A stretch of DNA of 64,000 nucleotides from Salinicoccus roseus (lineage in GTDB: Bacteria; Bacillota; Bacilli; Staphylococcales; Salinicoccaceae). Of this stretch, positions 17,839 to 28,338 are shown piece by piece (position 1 is the stretch's first letter; each line of letters begins with the position of its first letter). The position numbers and the translations under genes were made by a program. The DNA is taken from contig NZ_RKQJ01000001.1 of assembly GCF_003814515.1 (NCBI RefSeq), forward strand, positions 744,001 through 808,000, read 5' to 3'. The notes below the pieces were generated by a model. It saw only the letters and a program-made list of their open reading frames with translations. It made no database searches and was not told the DNA's origin.

Positions 17839-19416
17839 CTAGACGCCCTTGATGATGGTGAGCTTTGTTGTATAGGACAGGGTGGAAGGGTCGATTCCAG
17901 GGAACATCCATGGGTGGTAGATGCGCTCCTGCAGGCTGCCGCCCGGCAGGATCCTTTCAGCCACCTCTTCCAAATCATTCAGCTGGTGGCGGAGTGTCCG
18001 CCTGACTTCCAGCTGATATCTCCGTTTCAGGTAGTCGAACTGTTTCCGGTGGGCTTTCAGGTTGGCTTCGATCAGGTGGCGGTGGGTGCGTTCGGATGCC
18101 GCCTCCACTGCATCATAGTCCCTTTCAAGCCTCGTCTGCATATCATCCACTTCCTTCAGGAAGGAGGCGTCGGTCGCATCATCGAGCAGTTCTTTCTTTT
18201 TCCGTTCCACATCCTCATGAAGACGGTGGGAGACTTCAAGATCGTATTTGTCCATGAGTTTGCGCAGACGCATGTCTTCATGGATGATCTCCATACGCTT
18301 CACTACAATCGGCATCGGCACCTCCATCTTCCGGAAGGCTTCATGGAGCTCGCCCCAATACTTCACCTCAGCCCCGCCACCGGCAAAGATGAGTGTATTG
18401 AAGAGCATCTCCTGCATGAGCGGGCGTGTAACGACATTGTTGCTGAATGTCTCCGGTGCCTCCTCAAGCCGTGCAAGCAGTTCGTCCTTGGAAACCACTC
18501 CCTTGTCTGTGGCGAATCCGTCCGCGTCGTGCACCAGCAGCGTCCTGTTCTCCTCGGAACCTGTAAAGAGATGGACATTCGTATCCGTCTCGATCATCGG
18601 AGGCAGGCTGCATGCGGCACCGAAAGCCGCCTGGCCGCTCCTGAACGCCTGGTCGATCTCATCATGACGCTCCAGCATCTCCTTGAACATCGGGACTTCA
18701 AGTCTGCGGACTGCACTGCTGTGGGCATTGAAGATGATCAGCCCCTCTTCGCTGAATACATCGTGGACGAGAGCATGGAAAAGTTCAGTCCAATATTCAT
18801 GTGTGTCTATCATCTTCATGATGGCCGCCTTCCTGCTCCTCAAAAATCCAGAATCCCCACATTCCTCGACGACTGCATCGAGGGTGGCCTTCATATCCCC
18901 ACGGTCATACTTATAGAATCCGAGGCTCATAGGCACTGTCAGGTTCGGCTTGTAGGCAATCTTCCTGCGCCTCCTGTGCGCCTGGTCGTAGACATGGGTG
19001 TGGTTCACTTCGTCAAAATCATGGTCCTCCCCCGCTATCCAGAATACGGGCACTGCTTCATAGCCGTGGCTCTCCCTGACCTCCTCCACCATTACGAGGA
19101 GCGTGATGATCTTGTGTACGATGTAGCTCGGACTCATGAACAGGCCTGCCTGCTGGCCGCCGATGACGACACGGCTGCCCTGTCTGAGCCTCTCCAGGTT
19201 TTCACGCTGTGCCCCGCTCAGGCCGTAGCGTGCCATTTCCTCCTCTATGATGTCGGCAAGTGCCTCCGTATGTTGGTGTGCAGGCCTTTCCCATACCTCC
19301 TTCAGACTCTCCGCATCATAGGAGAGGTCTTCGTAGAATGAGAGCACATCCTGTTCCCTGCCCTTAAATCGTTGTGTAAATTCATCCTGTGCGAAATCCA
19401 AACATTCAATTTCCAT
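17839..19416 (-). CDS. bshC: bacillithiol biosynthesis cysteine-adding enzyme BshC
   Basis: A 525-aa protein of the BshC (formerly YllA) family, near the usual 535-540 aa. It catalyses the last step of bacillithiol synthesis, joining cysteine to glucosaminyl-malate. Recognisable parts are GGQQAGLFMSPSYIVHK and PVFWIAGEDHDFDEVNH in the N-terminal Rossmann core, and a long coiled coil near residues 390-470. A position next to mraZ is typical of staphylococci and bacilli. The presence of BshC implies a bacillithiol-using, low-GC Gram-positive host. Confidence 0.93.
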   Translation of the reverse strand: MEIECLDFAQDEFTQRFKGREQDVLSFYEDLSYDAESLKEVWERPAHQHTEALADIIEEEMARYGLSGAQRENLERLRQGSRVVIGGQQAGLFMSPSYIVHKIITLLVMVEEVRESHGYEAVPVFWIAGEDHDFDEVNHTHVYDQAHRRRRKIAYKPNLTVPMSLGFYKYDRGDMKATLDAVVEECGDSGFLRSRKAAIMKMIDTHEYWTELFHALVHDVFSEEGLIIFNAHSSAVRRLEVPMFKEMLERHDEIDQAFRSGQAAFGAACSLPPMIETDTNVHLFTGSEENRTLLVHDADGFATDKGVVSKDELLARLEEAPETFSNNVVTRPLMQEMLFNTLIFAGGGAEVKYWGELHEAFRKMEVPMPIVVKRMEIIHEDMRLRKLMDKYDLEVSHRLHEDVERKKKELLDDATDASFLKEVDDMQTRLERDYDAVEAASERTHRHLIEANLKAHRKQFDYLKRRYQLEVRRTLRHQLNDLEEVAERILPGGSLQERIYHPWMFPGIDPSTLSYTTKLTIIKGV

Positions 19417-19449
19417 AATTCGTCTCCTTCTTCGGGGGTAATAATTTAA

Positions 19450-19478
19450 ATTATAAATATTATGGGCATATAAAACAA
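19450..19478 (-). promoter_or_regulatory. sigma-A promoter of bshC
   Basis: On the minus strand TTGTTT (19473-19478), 17-nt gap, TATAAT (19450-19455). Its -35 directly abuts the -35 of the divergent ylbP promoter. Confidence 0.75.
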
Positions 19479-19508
19479 TTGAACGGTTTTGAAGATGTAT
19501 ACTATAAT
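19479..19508 (+). promoter_or_regulatory. sigma-A promoter of ylbP
   Basis: TTGAAC (19479-19484), 18-nt gap, perfect TATAAT (19503-19508). Transcription would begin near 19515, just before the GGAGAGAGG ribosome site. Confidence 0.75.
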
Positions 19509-19529
19509 GAAACCAAAGGAGAGAGGAAA

Positions 19530-19994
19530 ATGTCAGAAGTTAAGCATTTAGCAATCAATTACAAGACAGCAGAAGATTTCAAGAAGTTCCGTGAATATGG
19601 GGCGCAGGAGCTCCAGATGACCAAGGAACTCGAAGGCAACGTGATCGACGCCAATATGGATTCCCCATTCTATGGCATCTATGTCGGCGATGCGCTGGCC
19701 GCTCGCATGTGTCTCTACCGCAGGGAGGATGAACATGCACCGATTTTCGACCCGCCGCATGACTACATGGTCATCTGGAAGCTTGAAGTGCTTGAGAAAT
19801 ACCGGGGACGCGGCTTCGGCAGCAAGCTGATCGACTATGCCAAAAGCTACGGCATCCCGATCAAGGCGATCAGCCGGCAGAACTCCCGCGGATTCTTCGA
19901 GATCCATGGCTTCGAGCCCTTGAAATACGACATCGAACGCGATATGTCGGAAGATCCACTGATCTGGTATCCGGAAGGCTATGTACTCAACTAG
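19530..19994 (+). CDS. ylbP: YlbP-type GNAT N-acetyltransferase
   Basis: A 154-aa GNAT-fold protein. The acetyl-CoA pyrophosphate loop is in LEKYRGRGFGSKLIDYAKSYG (about residues 91-111), with the conserved core strand VIWKLEVLEK before it and RQNSRGFFEIHGF after it. The acceptor substrate is unknown. The family is conserved in bacilli and staphylococci in this neighbourhood. The ATG at 19530 follows GGAGAGAGG; an earlier in-frame ATG lies upstream of the promoter's -10 and is not used. A strong bidirectional hairpin follows. Confidence 0.85.
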   Translation: MSEVKHLAINYKTAEDFKKFREYGAQELQMTKELEGNVIDANMDSPFYGIYVGDALAARMCLYRREDEHAPIFDPPHDYMVIWKLEVLEKYRGRGFGSKLIDYAKSYGIPIKAISRQNSRGFFEIHGFEPLKYDIERDMSEDPLIWYPEGYVLN

Positions 19995-20013
19995 ACCAAT
20001 CATCCATAAAACA

Positions 20014-20053
20014 AAAAAAGTCGCTGGTGGACTCGTTCCACCAGCGACTTTTA
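20014..20053. terminator. bidirectional terminator between ylbP and rpmF
   Basis: A 15-bp perfect stem (AAAGTCGCTGGTGGA and complement) with T-runs on both sides, serving the convergent ylbP (+) and rpmF (-). Confidence 0.88.
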
Positions 20054-20065
20054 TGATCGCATCAA

Positions 20066-20239
20066 TTAGTTTGCTGCGACATCTTCACCTTTATAGCTGC
20101 CGCATTCTTTACATACACGGTGGGAAAGTTTCATTTCTCCACAGTTTGGGCATTCCACCATACCAGGCACTGAAAGTTTCAGGTGCGTACGGCGTTTTCT
20201 TTTGCGTGTAATTGAGGTTCTTCTTTTTGGTACTGCCAT
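20066..20239 (-). CDS. rpmF: 50S ribosomal protein L32
   Basis: A 57-aa basic protein beginning [17 protein letters not shown], the diagnostic L32 start. The zinc-ribbon cysteines are in ECPNCGE and VCKECGS, so this is the zinc-binding (C+) form. AAGGAGG lies upstream of the ATG. It follows yceD by 2 nt, the pairing found in most bacteria, and should share its promoter. Confidence 0.97.
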   Translation of the reverse strand: MAVPKRRTSITRKRKRRTHLKLSVPGMVECPNCGEMKLSHRVCKECGSYKGEDVAAN

Positions 20240-20241
20240 GT

Positions 20242-20757
20242 CTATTCCTCCTTATTCTCACTGTCGTCTAGCAGCGATTTCAACTTTGCCAGTCTCGGAT
20301 CCACGTCCTCTTCCTCCTGAGTCAACTCTTCTTCCGTCATGACGGACCATTCCTTGCCGCCGGTCAGCGCCTCATCACTCTTCGTGATGACGAATGGGAT
20401 GTTGACCACAATCAGTTCACGGACAACAGGCTCCAGATCCAAAGTGTGGGTCACTGGATGAACATTTTCAGCCAGTTCGTCGTCTTCGCCCGCCTCTTCA
20501 TCGAATATTTCTTTCGATTCGATGTGAAGGGGTACTTCTATATCTTCAGAAGTACGGCTATCGAGCATATTAACCACTGTATCTATCGTAAGATCGACCG
20601 AAATCTGCCGATTCCGGACATGGATTTCTCCCTCTACAGAAGTTTCCTCGATGGAGGTTACATCCTTGCGGTCTGTGATCTCTCCGAACTGGACCTTTTC
20701 ATTTACAGCGATTGATTCCTGATTAAACTTTTTAAGCTGTGTTAATGACCATCTCAT
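20242..20757 (-). CDS. yceD: YceD family (DUF177) protein
   Basis: A 171-aa acidic protein of the DUF177/YceD family. The N-terminal half is a beta-rich region ([15 protein letters not shown]-like segment); the C-terminal half holds the conserved [16 protein letters not shown]. The tail is highly acidic ([13 protein letters not shown] motif before ENKEE). The family is needed for normal 23S rRNA accumulation in other organisms, matching its genetic link with rpmF. I take the ATG at 20757, near GAGGTG. Confidence 0.9.
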   Translation of the reverse strand: MRWSLTQLKKFNQESIAVNEKVQFGEITDRKDVTSIEETSVEGEIHVRNRQISVDLTIDTVVNMLDSRTSEDIEVPLHIESKEIFDEEAGEDDELAENVHPVTHTLDLEPVVRELIVVNIPFVITKSDEALTGGKEWSVMTEEELTQEEEDVDPRLAKLKSLLDDSENKEE

Positions 20758-20787
20758 ATAGTTTCACCTCTTATGAGCACAAAAAAC

Positions 20788-20816
20788 ATTGTACCTTCAA
20801 CAAGGTTTTCTGTCAA
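20788..20816 (-). promoter_or_regulatory. sigma-A promoter of yceD-rpmF
   Basis: A near-consensus promoter on the minus strand: perfect TTGACA (20811-20816), 17-nt gap, TACAAT (20788-20793). Confidence 0.87.
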
Positions 20817-20891
20817 GTTTTTTTCTTAACACCATGCATTATTCTGCAGGCGATTTCTGTTACAATATCATTGAATAGAAAGGAGCCGTTA

Positions 20892-23047
<2,156 letters not shown>

Positions 23048-23108
23048 GGCAGACCCACTTTCTTTCCTTTCACTGTTGGTTTAAAATGATGGATGGGAGT
23101 TGATAAGC

Positions 23109-23480
23109 ATGCAAAAATTCATCACGCTCGGAGAAGGGCACGGCGACCTGTTCGAACTGGAGGCGCTGATCGGACACAACGCTTCAAGGATAGACAGGGG
23201 CATATTCCTGCATACAACCGACGGGCCATCCACCTTTATACTGATCATGTCACCGGTACGCGGCAATTTTCAGGCCATCTATACCATATACCGGGGTGTC
23301 GCCTATAAGGAGGGCACCGGACGGAAATACACCCTGATCCAGGAATGGTGCAAAGCCGCAGATATACCTGTAGTCGAATTCTCCACACGCGATCCGGAGG
23401 ATTTCTACGAAAGGGAGCAGTTCTACCAGTACATAACGGGCGTGCTGCGCCTGAACCACCTCATACCGCCGATGACCTGA
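23109..23480 (+). CDS. small conserved protein resembling DUF7147/YlbA
   Basis: A 123-aa soluble protein. The N-terminus (QKFITLGEGHGDLFELEALI) resembles a small Bacillaceae family I recall as DUF7147, often mis-annotated as methylthioribose kinase. It has no kinase motifs, and I do not assign a function. The ATG at 23109 has GGGAG upstream; a TTG three codons earlier is the only alternative. It lies divergent from rsmD and convergent with ylbG, with only 2 nt between the stops. Confidence 0.65.
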   Translation: MQKFITLGEGHGDLFELEALIGHNASRIDRGIFLHTTDGPSTFILIMSPVRGNFQAIYTIYRGVAYKEGTGRKYTLIQEWCKAADIPVVEFSTRDPEDFYEREQFYQYITGVLRLNHLIPPMT

Positions 23481-23482
23481 AG

Positions 23483-23746
23483 TCAGATGACGCGGTAGTC
23501 CTTCGGCTCGAAATTCTCGGTGCCGTACTCCCTCTTGATGTTCGGATATTCCGAAACGAGCACATCATTGACATACTTCAGCGCATTCAGCGCTTCGATG
23601 GTTTGAGGGAGGTCCGATTCGTATATATATAGTAATAAGTACTTCTTTTCCTTATTGACGTATATGAGGTGGCCGTAGCGTTTCAATTGTCGTATGAATT
23701 TATTTTGTTTAAAATAAATGTATATGCCAATGCGTTTCTCAAGCAT
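23483..23746 (-). CDS. ylbG: YlbG family (UPF0298) protein
   Basis: An 87-aa protein matching the UPF0298/YlbG family: KRIGIYIYFKQNKFIRQLKRYGHL, then KYLLLYI and a LVSEYPNIKREY C-terminus. Function is unknown. The gene keeps its usual place near coaD-rsmD in Firmicutes. Confidence 0.87.
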   Translation of the reverse strand: MLEKRIGIYIYFKQNKFIRQLKRYGHLIYVNKEKKYLLLYIYESDLPQTIEALNALKYVNDVLVSEYPNIKREYGTENFEPKDYRVI

Positions 23747-23834
23747 ATTAACCCACCTTATATAATTTTATAGAGTTATGATACCATGGAAATGGGAAGT
23801 TTTAAATGAAACTATAATTGGAGGCAGACTAACT

Positions 23835-24755
23835 ATGAAAAAGTGTACTAAAACCCTTTTGACCGCAATCGGTGTCACAGGCGGACTGATCGGCGGACTG
23901 TGGGTCGGCACGAAGGTCACATCAGAGCCAGCGATCAGGGACATCAAGCCCTACTTCAGACACCGCTCCCCGTATATCTTCGCCCATCGCGGCGGCATGG
24001 GGCTCGCCCCGGAGCATACGGCAGCGGCATTCGATAAGGCCGGCAAGTTCGATGTGGACGGATTCGAAATCGACATCCGCATGACGAAGGATGAGGAGAT
24101 CGTGGTATTCCATGATGCCTATGTCGACCGCACTTCAAACGGTGCCGGCCGCGTCAGCGACATGACCCTTGCTGAACTCAGGGAGCTCGATTTCGGCTAC
24201 CACTTCCGGGACGCGGAAGGCAGTCATCCTTACAGGGGATCGGAAGATGCTAAGATCATGACGCTCAGGGAGCTTCTCGAGAAGTACCCGGACAAGCTCA
24301 TCAACATCGATATAAAGGATGACCCGAATTCATATGAGGGCAGCCTCATTCCAAGTCTCCTCTATCGTCTGATTGATGAACTCGGTGTGGAGGACCGTGT
24401 CCTCGTCACAAGCTTCTATGATTCACAGATCGACCGCTTCCACCTCTACTCCGGAGAGGATATCGCACTTGGGGCAGGAGAGGATCAGGTCAGGAATGCC
24501 TACATCGCATACGCATCCGGGTTCAAGCACATGTTCAGCCCGAAAGCAGACACTTTCCAGATTCCGCCGCAATACAACAATATCCCACTCGACAAGGAAG
24601 GCTTCATCGATTATCTGCAGAGCCTGAACGTGGCAGTCGGATATTGGGTAATCAACGAAATGGATGAGATGGATGAACTGATCCAAAAAGGTGCACATAC
24701 GATCGTCACCGATTATCCTGACATCAGCCATCACCTGATGAAGGAACGCTATTAG
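23835..24755 (+). CDS. membrane-anchored glycerophosphodiester phosphodiesterase
   Basis: A 306-aa GDPD-family protein. An N-terminal hydrophobic segment (about residues 7-26) acts as an anchor or uncleaved signal, placing the TIM-barrel outside the cell. Catalytic residues are visible: AHRGG (H51, R52), FEIDIRMTKD (E78, D80) and VFHDAYVDRT (H93). Family members hydrolyse glycerophosphodiesters to glycerol-3-phosphate, and in Gram-positives may act on phospholipid or teichoic-acid fragments. GGAGG lies 11 nt upstream of the ATG at 23835. A strong terminator follows. Confidence 0.9.
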   Translation: MKKCTKTLLTAIGVTGGLIGGLWVGTKVTSEPAIRDIKPYFRHRSPYIFAHRGGMGLAPEHTAAAFDKAGKFDVDGFEIDIRMTKDEEIVVFHDAYVDRTSNGAGRVSDMTLAELRELDFGYHFRDAEGSHPYRGSEDAKIMTLRELLEKYPDKLINIDIKDDPNSYEGSLIPSLLYRLIDELGVEDRVLVTSFYDSQIDRFHLYSGEDIALGAGEDQVRNAYIAYASGFKHMFSPKADTFQIPPQYNNIPLDKEGFIDYLQSLNVAVGYWVINEMDEMDELIQKGAHTIVTDYPDISHHLMKERY

Positions 24756-24761
24756 AAATAT

Positions 24762-24807
24762 AGAAAAGGTTCCCGCCCCATAATATAATGGAGCGGGAAC
24801 CTTTTTT
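24762..24807. terminator. bidirectional terminator between the GDPD gene and ricF
   Basis: The stem AAAAGGTTCCCGC pairs with its complement, with T-runs on both strands, between two convergent genes. Confidence 0.88.
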
Positions 24808-25254
24808 TCAGCCTGCGGACTGACAGCCGCAGCTGCCGCCGGTAGCACAGCCGCCGGAATCCGAGGATACCGAGAAGAACGGATTGCTGCTGACGACGTT
24901 GACATGGCTGCTGACGCTGATGCTGACATGGTAGAGCACCTCATCCAGCATCTCCTGCAGCTGGTATTCGGCCCTCCTGTATTCCATGATGACGGGATGC
25001 ATATCGAGCTTCTTCTTGAACTGATTGATCTCCCGCCGCTTGGTGCTGAAATCGGGGTGATATTTCCCGAAACGCTGCACCTCTTCAAAATCCATCTTCA
25101 GCCGTGTGAATTGATCTATGAGTCCAGCCACTTCCTCATCCTGTTCAAGGAGTGTCCTGTATTTGCAATAATGCCTGTAGGCTTCAGTCTGCCTTATCTT
25201 TTCATTTAAGGCATCGATCTGATCTAGAATTTCCAATTCTGTTTCTGTCACCAT
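24808..25254 (-). CDS. ricF: YlbF/RicF family regulator with C-terminal cysteine cluster
   Basis: A 148-aa mainly helical protein of the YlbF/YmcA family (TEAYRHYCKYRTLLEQDEEV, FTRLKMDFEEVQRFGKYHPDF). In Bacillus, RicF forms the Y-complex with RicA and RicT, binds iron-sulfur clusters and aids mRNA processing by RNase Y. Here the last ~15 residues contain GGCATGGSCGC, three cysteines suited to cluster binding. The ATG at 25254 follows GAGAGG; an earlier GTG overlaps that site. Confidence 0.85.
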   Translation of the reverse strand: MVTETELEILDQIDALNEKIRQTEAYRHYCKYRTLLEQDEEVAGLIDQFTRLKMDFEEVQRFGKYHPDFSTKRREINQFKKKLDMHPVIMEYRRAEYQLQEMLDEVLYHVSISVSSHVNVVSSNPFFSVSSDSGGCATGGSCGCQSAG

Positions 25255-25330
25255 ATACAACACCTCTCATTTCATAGTATCACAAGCATGTGCATTTCAT
25301 CCACCGGCATTTTCTGTTCTCAAATACTAT

Positions 25331-25359
25331 TTGCAACTGTGGAAGGAATAGATTAAAAT
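25331..25359 (+). promoter_or_regulatory. sigma-A promoter of yugN-like gene
   Basis: TTGCAA (25331-25336), 17-nt gap, TAAAAT (25354-25359), 36 bp ahead of the start codon. Confidence 0.65.
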
Positions 25360-25394
25360 TAAAGTAATGGAAAAATGCTTAGGGAGGAAATTTC

Positions 25395-25754
25395 ATGGTT
25401 TTCGAAAACTCTACTCTTGAGACGATGCTCGTTTCTCAGGATATACTGCAAGATGTAATGAACAAGAACGGACTGGTCCTCGGCGGTGCATGGGACTATG
25501 AGCGGATGACCTTCGACTTTAAATATGAAATACCTGAAGGCGTCTACTACCTGCGTGTGCCGGGCTACGCTGTCGAAGGTGACGTGGGTGCAAAAAATGC
25601 CATCATCCAGCTGATGGACCCCTACATGGGCAAGCACTACTATCCGACAGGCATCGAGTATGGAAGCGATGAACACTTCCCTGAACGTATAGTCGATCAC
25701 GCTGTAAAGAAAATCAGGGCAGTTGCCCAGGATCTGCAGGCTCTGACCAGCTAG
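25395..25754 (+). CDS. yugN: YugN-like family protein
   Basis: A 119-aa protein matching the YugN-like family: an N-terminal FENSTLETML, a central WDYERMTFDFKYE and YYLRVPGYAVEGDVG, and a C-terminal helix. No catalytic residues are known for the family and the role is unassigned. It stands alone between its own promoter and a strong terminator. Confidence 0.83.
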   Translation: MVFENSTLETMLVSQDILQDVMNKNGLVLGGAWDYERMTFDFKYEIPEGVYYLRVPGYAVEGDVGAKNAIIQLMDPYMGKHYYPTGIEYGSDEHFPERIVDHAVKKIRAVAQDLQALTS

Positions 25755-25762
25755 ATGACCAA

Positions 25763-25801
25763 TGAAAAAGGAGCGGCTCAATTGAGCCACTCCTTTTTTT
25801 A
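25763..25801. terminator. terminator after yugN, shared with the DUF420 gene
   Basis: The stem AAAAGGAGcGGCTCA pairs with TGAGCCaCTCCTTTT, followed by a run of Ts on the plus strand and also A/T-rich on the minus strand. Confidence 0.87.
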
Positions 25802-25806
25802 TGTTC

Positions 25807-26262
25807 CTATCCCTGCAGGATCGCTTTGATCAACGATGTGGTTTCTCCACCCGGGTAAAGGATATAGAGAAGGACATAGACCATGACGCCGGTGATTGCC
25901 GTAGCAAACCATATCGTCGATGCCCATGGCGCTATCTTCCTGTGCCTGGCAAGCTTCTCCTTCAGCCCCAGGTAGACCTGGACGCCACCGAGGATGCCGC
26001 CGGTCGTCGCCAATATGATATGGAAGATCAGAAATACTGTATAATATGGCACCAGTGCATCTGGACCACCGAAGGCCGTGTTGCCGATGAACACTGTCCT
26101 GGAAGCATAGATGACGAAGAATATCAGGGCACTGAGTGCCGCAAGCATCATCATCTTCCGATGGGCTTCAACCTGGCCATTCTTCACTTTGGCAATTCCG
26201 ATTGCCATGAATATTGCACTGATTACGATGAACAGTGTACTGAGGGTCGGTAAAATATGCAC
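25807..26262 (-). CDS. DUF420 membrane protein, probable CtaM-like oxidase maturation factor
   Basis: A 151-aa protein with four membrane helices, of the DUF420 family. Conserved histidines are in QVEAHRKMMMLA, LIFHIILATTGG and LARHRKIAPWAS, which could bind haem. A family member, CtaM, is needed for aa3 oxidase function in Staphylococcus aureus as I recall. It follows ctaG by 21 nt, so an assembly role for the neighbouring caa3 oxidase is reasonable inference. Confidence 0.82.
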   Translation of the reverse strand: MHILPTLSTLFIVISAIFMAIGIAKVKNGQVEAHRKMMMLAALSALIFFVIYASRTVFIGNTAFGGPDALVPYYTVFLIFHIILATTGGILGGVQVYLGLKEKLARHRKIAPWASTIWFATAITGVMVYVLLYILYPGGETTSLIKAILQG

Positions 26263-26283
26263 AGTGGAATTCTCCTAACTACA

Positions 26284-27237
26284 TTATCTGTATTGATTGA
26301 AAAGTTCTTTCTGCAGACGCGCTTTCTCTACTGAACGGCGTGTCACTTCATCTTCATCCTTGCGTTCATTGCGGTACCAGTTGAAGAAGATGTAGCCGAG
26401 CATGAAGCCGAAGAAGACTTCCTGGAGCACTTTCATGATGATGCCGCCCGTCTGCTGGTCCATGATCGGGGTCGTATTCGTGAAGTATTCAGGCCCCGAG
26501 ATGAGCCCCTGCCCTGTCAGTCCATCCAGGACGCCGGAAGGCACACAGAGTTCCATGGCCGCAAGCCATGCATCTCCATCCGTATATGTCCGGTACAACG
26601 GTTGCTCTGCAAAGATGATCAGCCCGCACGCGGGTGTCAACAGCGCCCCGATGCCAAAGATGTACAGAAGCTTAAAGAGTCCGCCCATATGGCGCTCTTG
26701 CGGCTCCACCTTATTGAATATCGGATAGAACATCAGCAGAGCCAGCGCAAACAGCATGACATTGAATGCAGAGTGCAGCATGCCGCTCTGCTTCAGAAAG
26801 TCCAATACGACGGGCAGATGGTAGATCGAGAATATGCCATTGAAAAGAATCAGTGGAATCAGCGGTTTTTTAGCAATCGCAAAGAACTGCTTGACCACCG
26901 GCAGGCCCACGAAATGCTTCCACAGATATTCCGGAATGGCGAAATACATGAGCGGCGCAATCAGCAGGAAGACGACTGCCATCTGCAGCATATGGAAGCT
27001 GAAAAGTATATGGCTCAGAATATCCACTGGAGAGCCGTACATTGCATAAAGCAGTATCATGCTGGTCAGGAAGATCATGGCTTCCTTGTTCCTCAGCGGC
27101 CGGCCGCCCTCGAAATTGTCATACCACTTCTTGGTGATGAGGAAATAAGCGACCGTCAGGAAGACGGTGAAGGCCAGAAAGTATGGACTCCAGTTTGCGA
27201 TGAATCCGAATATTGATATAGATGACAAGTTTTCCAT
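26284..27237 (-). CDS. ctaG: cytochrome c oxidase assembly protein CtaG (caa3 type)
   Basis: A 317-aa protein with about seven membrane helices, of the Bacillus-type CtaG/DUF1404-like family (not the Cox11 type). Typical motifs are SHILFSFHMLQMA and the histidine of IYHLPVVLDF. The family is required for assembly, probably copper insertion, of caa3 oxidase. It has its own promoter upstream and is separated from ctaF by a terminator. Confidence 0.92.
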   Translation of the reverse strand: MENLSSISIFGFIANWSPYFLAFTVFLTVAYFLITKKWYDNFEGGRPLRNKEAMIFLTSMILLYAMYGSPVDILSHILFSFHMLQMAVVFLLIAPLMYFAIPEYLWKHFVGLPVVKQFFAIAKKPLIPLILFNGIFSIYHLPVVLDFLKQSGMLHSAFNVMLFALALLMFYPIFNKVEPQERHMGGLFKLLYIFGIGALLTPACGLIIFAEQPLYRTYTDGDAWLAAMELCVPSGVLDGLTGQGLISGPEYFTNTTPIMDQQTGGIIMKVLQEVFFGFMLGYIFFNWYRNERKDEDEVTRRSVEKARLQKELFNQYR

Positions 27238-27271
27238 TTAGAATCATCCCTTTATAAAATCACTTAGTTCA

Positions 27272-27300
27272 AGTATAGAATCCACGGGGGTATCAGGCAA
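27272..27300 (-). promoter_or_regulatory. sigma-A promoter of ctaG
   Basis: On the minus strand TTGCCT (27295-27300), 17-nt gap, TATACT (27272-27277). Confidence 0.65.
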
Positions 27301-27327
27301 GGGCTGACCTTGACAATATGATGACAA

Positions 27328-27361
27328 AACAAAGGCCGGCACAGAAATGTGCCGGCCTTTA
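27328..27361 (-). terminator. terminator after ctaF
   Basis: A 13-bp perfect stem AAAGGCCGGCACA and complement, followed on the minus strand by TTTGTTTTG. Confidence 0.85.
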
Positions 27362-27368
27362 TGAGGAC

Positions 27369-27710
27369 CTAGATCGGTGAACCGATCCAGACGATATACA
27401 TGAACGTGACAACGAATGCCAGTGCGAAGAACATGCCCGTCATCATGAACAGCTTCGCGAACTCATGCCCCTTATCCTTCATGTGCATGAAGTAGAAGAA
27501 CTGCAGGACGACCTGGATGAATGCCAGACCGATGACTACCGGAATGACAAAGCTTGCGTCGAGGTCCATCGCCACCATCCCAAATGCGATGAAGGTGAAG
27601 AAGATCATGAGTCCGAAGGAAATGACCTGTTGGCGCATCTCCTTCGTGCGCTCACGGCGTACATACTCAAGTTTCTTTTTTGACATTGGTTCCTGTTTTA
27701 TTTCTGCCAT
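27369..27710 (-). CDS. ctaF: cytochrome c oxidase subunit IV
   Basis: A 113-aa small subunit with three membrane helices (COX4_pro/CtaF family). The conserved HMKDKGHEFAKLFM loop lies between helices two and three. It is the last gene of the ctaC-D-E-F unit and begins 1 nt after the ctaE stop. Confidence 0.92.
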   Translation of the reverse strand: MAEIKQEPMSKKKLEYVRRERTKEMRQQVISFGLMIFFTFIAFGMVAMDLDASFVIPVVIGLAFIQVVLQFFYFMHMKDKGHEFAKLFMMTGMFFALAFVVTFMYIVWIGSPI

Positions 27711-27711
27711 T

Positions 27712-28338
27712 TTACAACACTCCCAGCAAGTAAACTATTGTGAAGATGAACACCCACACAACGTCGATGAAGTGCCAGTACAGGGCTGCAGTGTTTACTT
27801 TCGCAGCAGTGTATACGGAAAGTCCGCGTTTTGCATTACGGATGATGAGCAGTGTAATCCAGATGAGTCCGATTACAACGTGGAACCCGTGGGTTCCAAG
27901 CAGGAAGTAGAATGCACTTCCGAATGCACTGGATCTGAACGTATGGCCAAGGTGGGCATACTCGATGAACTCATAGATCTCAAGCGCCAGGAAGCCGAGG
28001 CCGAGAAGGACTGTAATTCCCAGCCAGAGCTGCATTTTAGCGAAGTTGTTGTTCCTCATATGGTAGACTGCGTAGACGCTTGTCAGTGATGAAGTCAAAA
28101 GGAACATCGTCATGACGAACGCGAGAGGCAGGGCGAAAAGATCGGCTGCCAGCATGTGGTCATCTGATGGTACCGAATCCTTCAGTGCAAGATATGTTGC
28201 AAAGAGGGAGGCGAAGAGTGCAGTCTCACCTGCAAGGAAGATCCAGAAGCCGACAAACTTGTTCTTCCCTTCCATCGTTGCGGTTTCGGGATGTGCCGGC
28301 CATCTTTCACTTGGTACGTTATACTCCATGTGAGCCAT
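27712..28338 (-). CDS. ctaE: cytochrome c oxidase subunit III
   Basis: A 208-aa subunit with five membrane helices, the short bacterial form of COX3. Signatures are FVGFWIFLAGETALFAS, the LGTHGFHVVIGL motif and the C-terminal WHFIDVVWVFIF. Its start overlaps the ctaD stop by one base (TAATG). Confidence 0.97.
   Translation of the reverse strand: MAHMEYNVPSERWPAHPETATMEGKNKFVGFWIFLAGETALFASLFATYLALKDSVPSDDHMLAADLFALPLAFVMTMFLLTSSLTSVYAVYHMRNNNFAKMQLWLGITVLLGLGFLALEIYEFIEYAHLGHTFRSSAFGSAFYFLLGTHGFHVVIGLIWITLLIIRNAKRGLSVYTAAKVNTAALYWHFIDVVWVFIFTIVYLLGVL

Noticed and set aside
17776-19341. 521-codon plus-strand ORF opposite bshC
   Set aside because: It almost exactly mirrors bshC, runs through the bshC terminator and has no promoter or ribosome site. 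bshC itself has family motifs.
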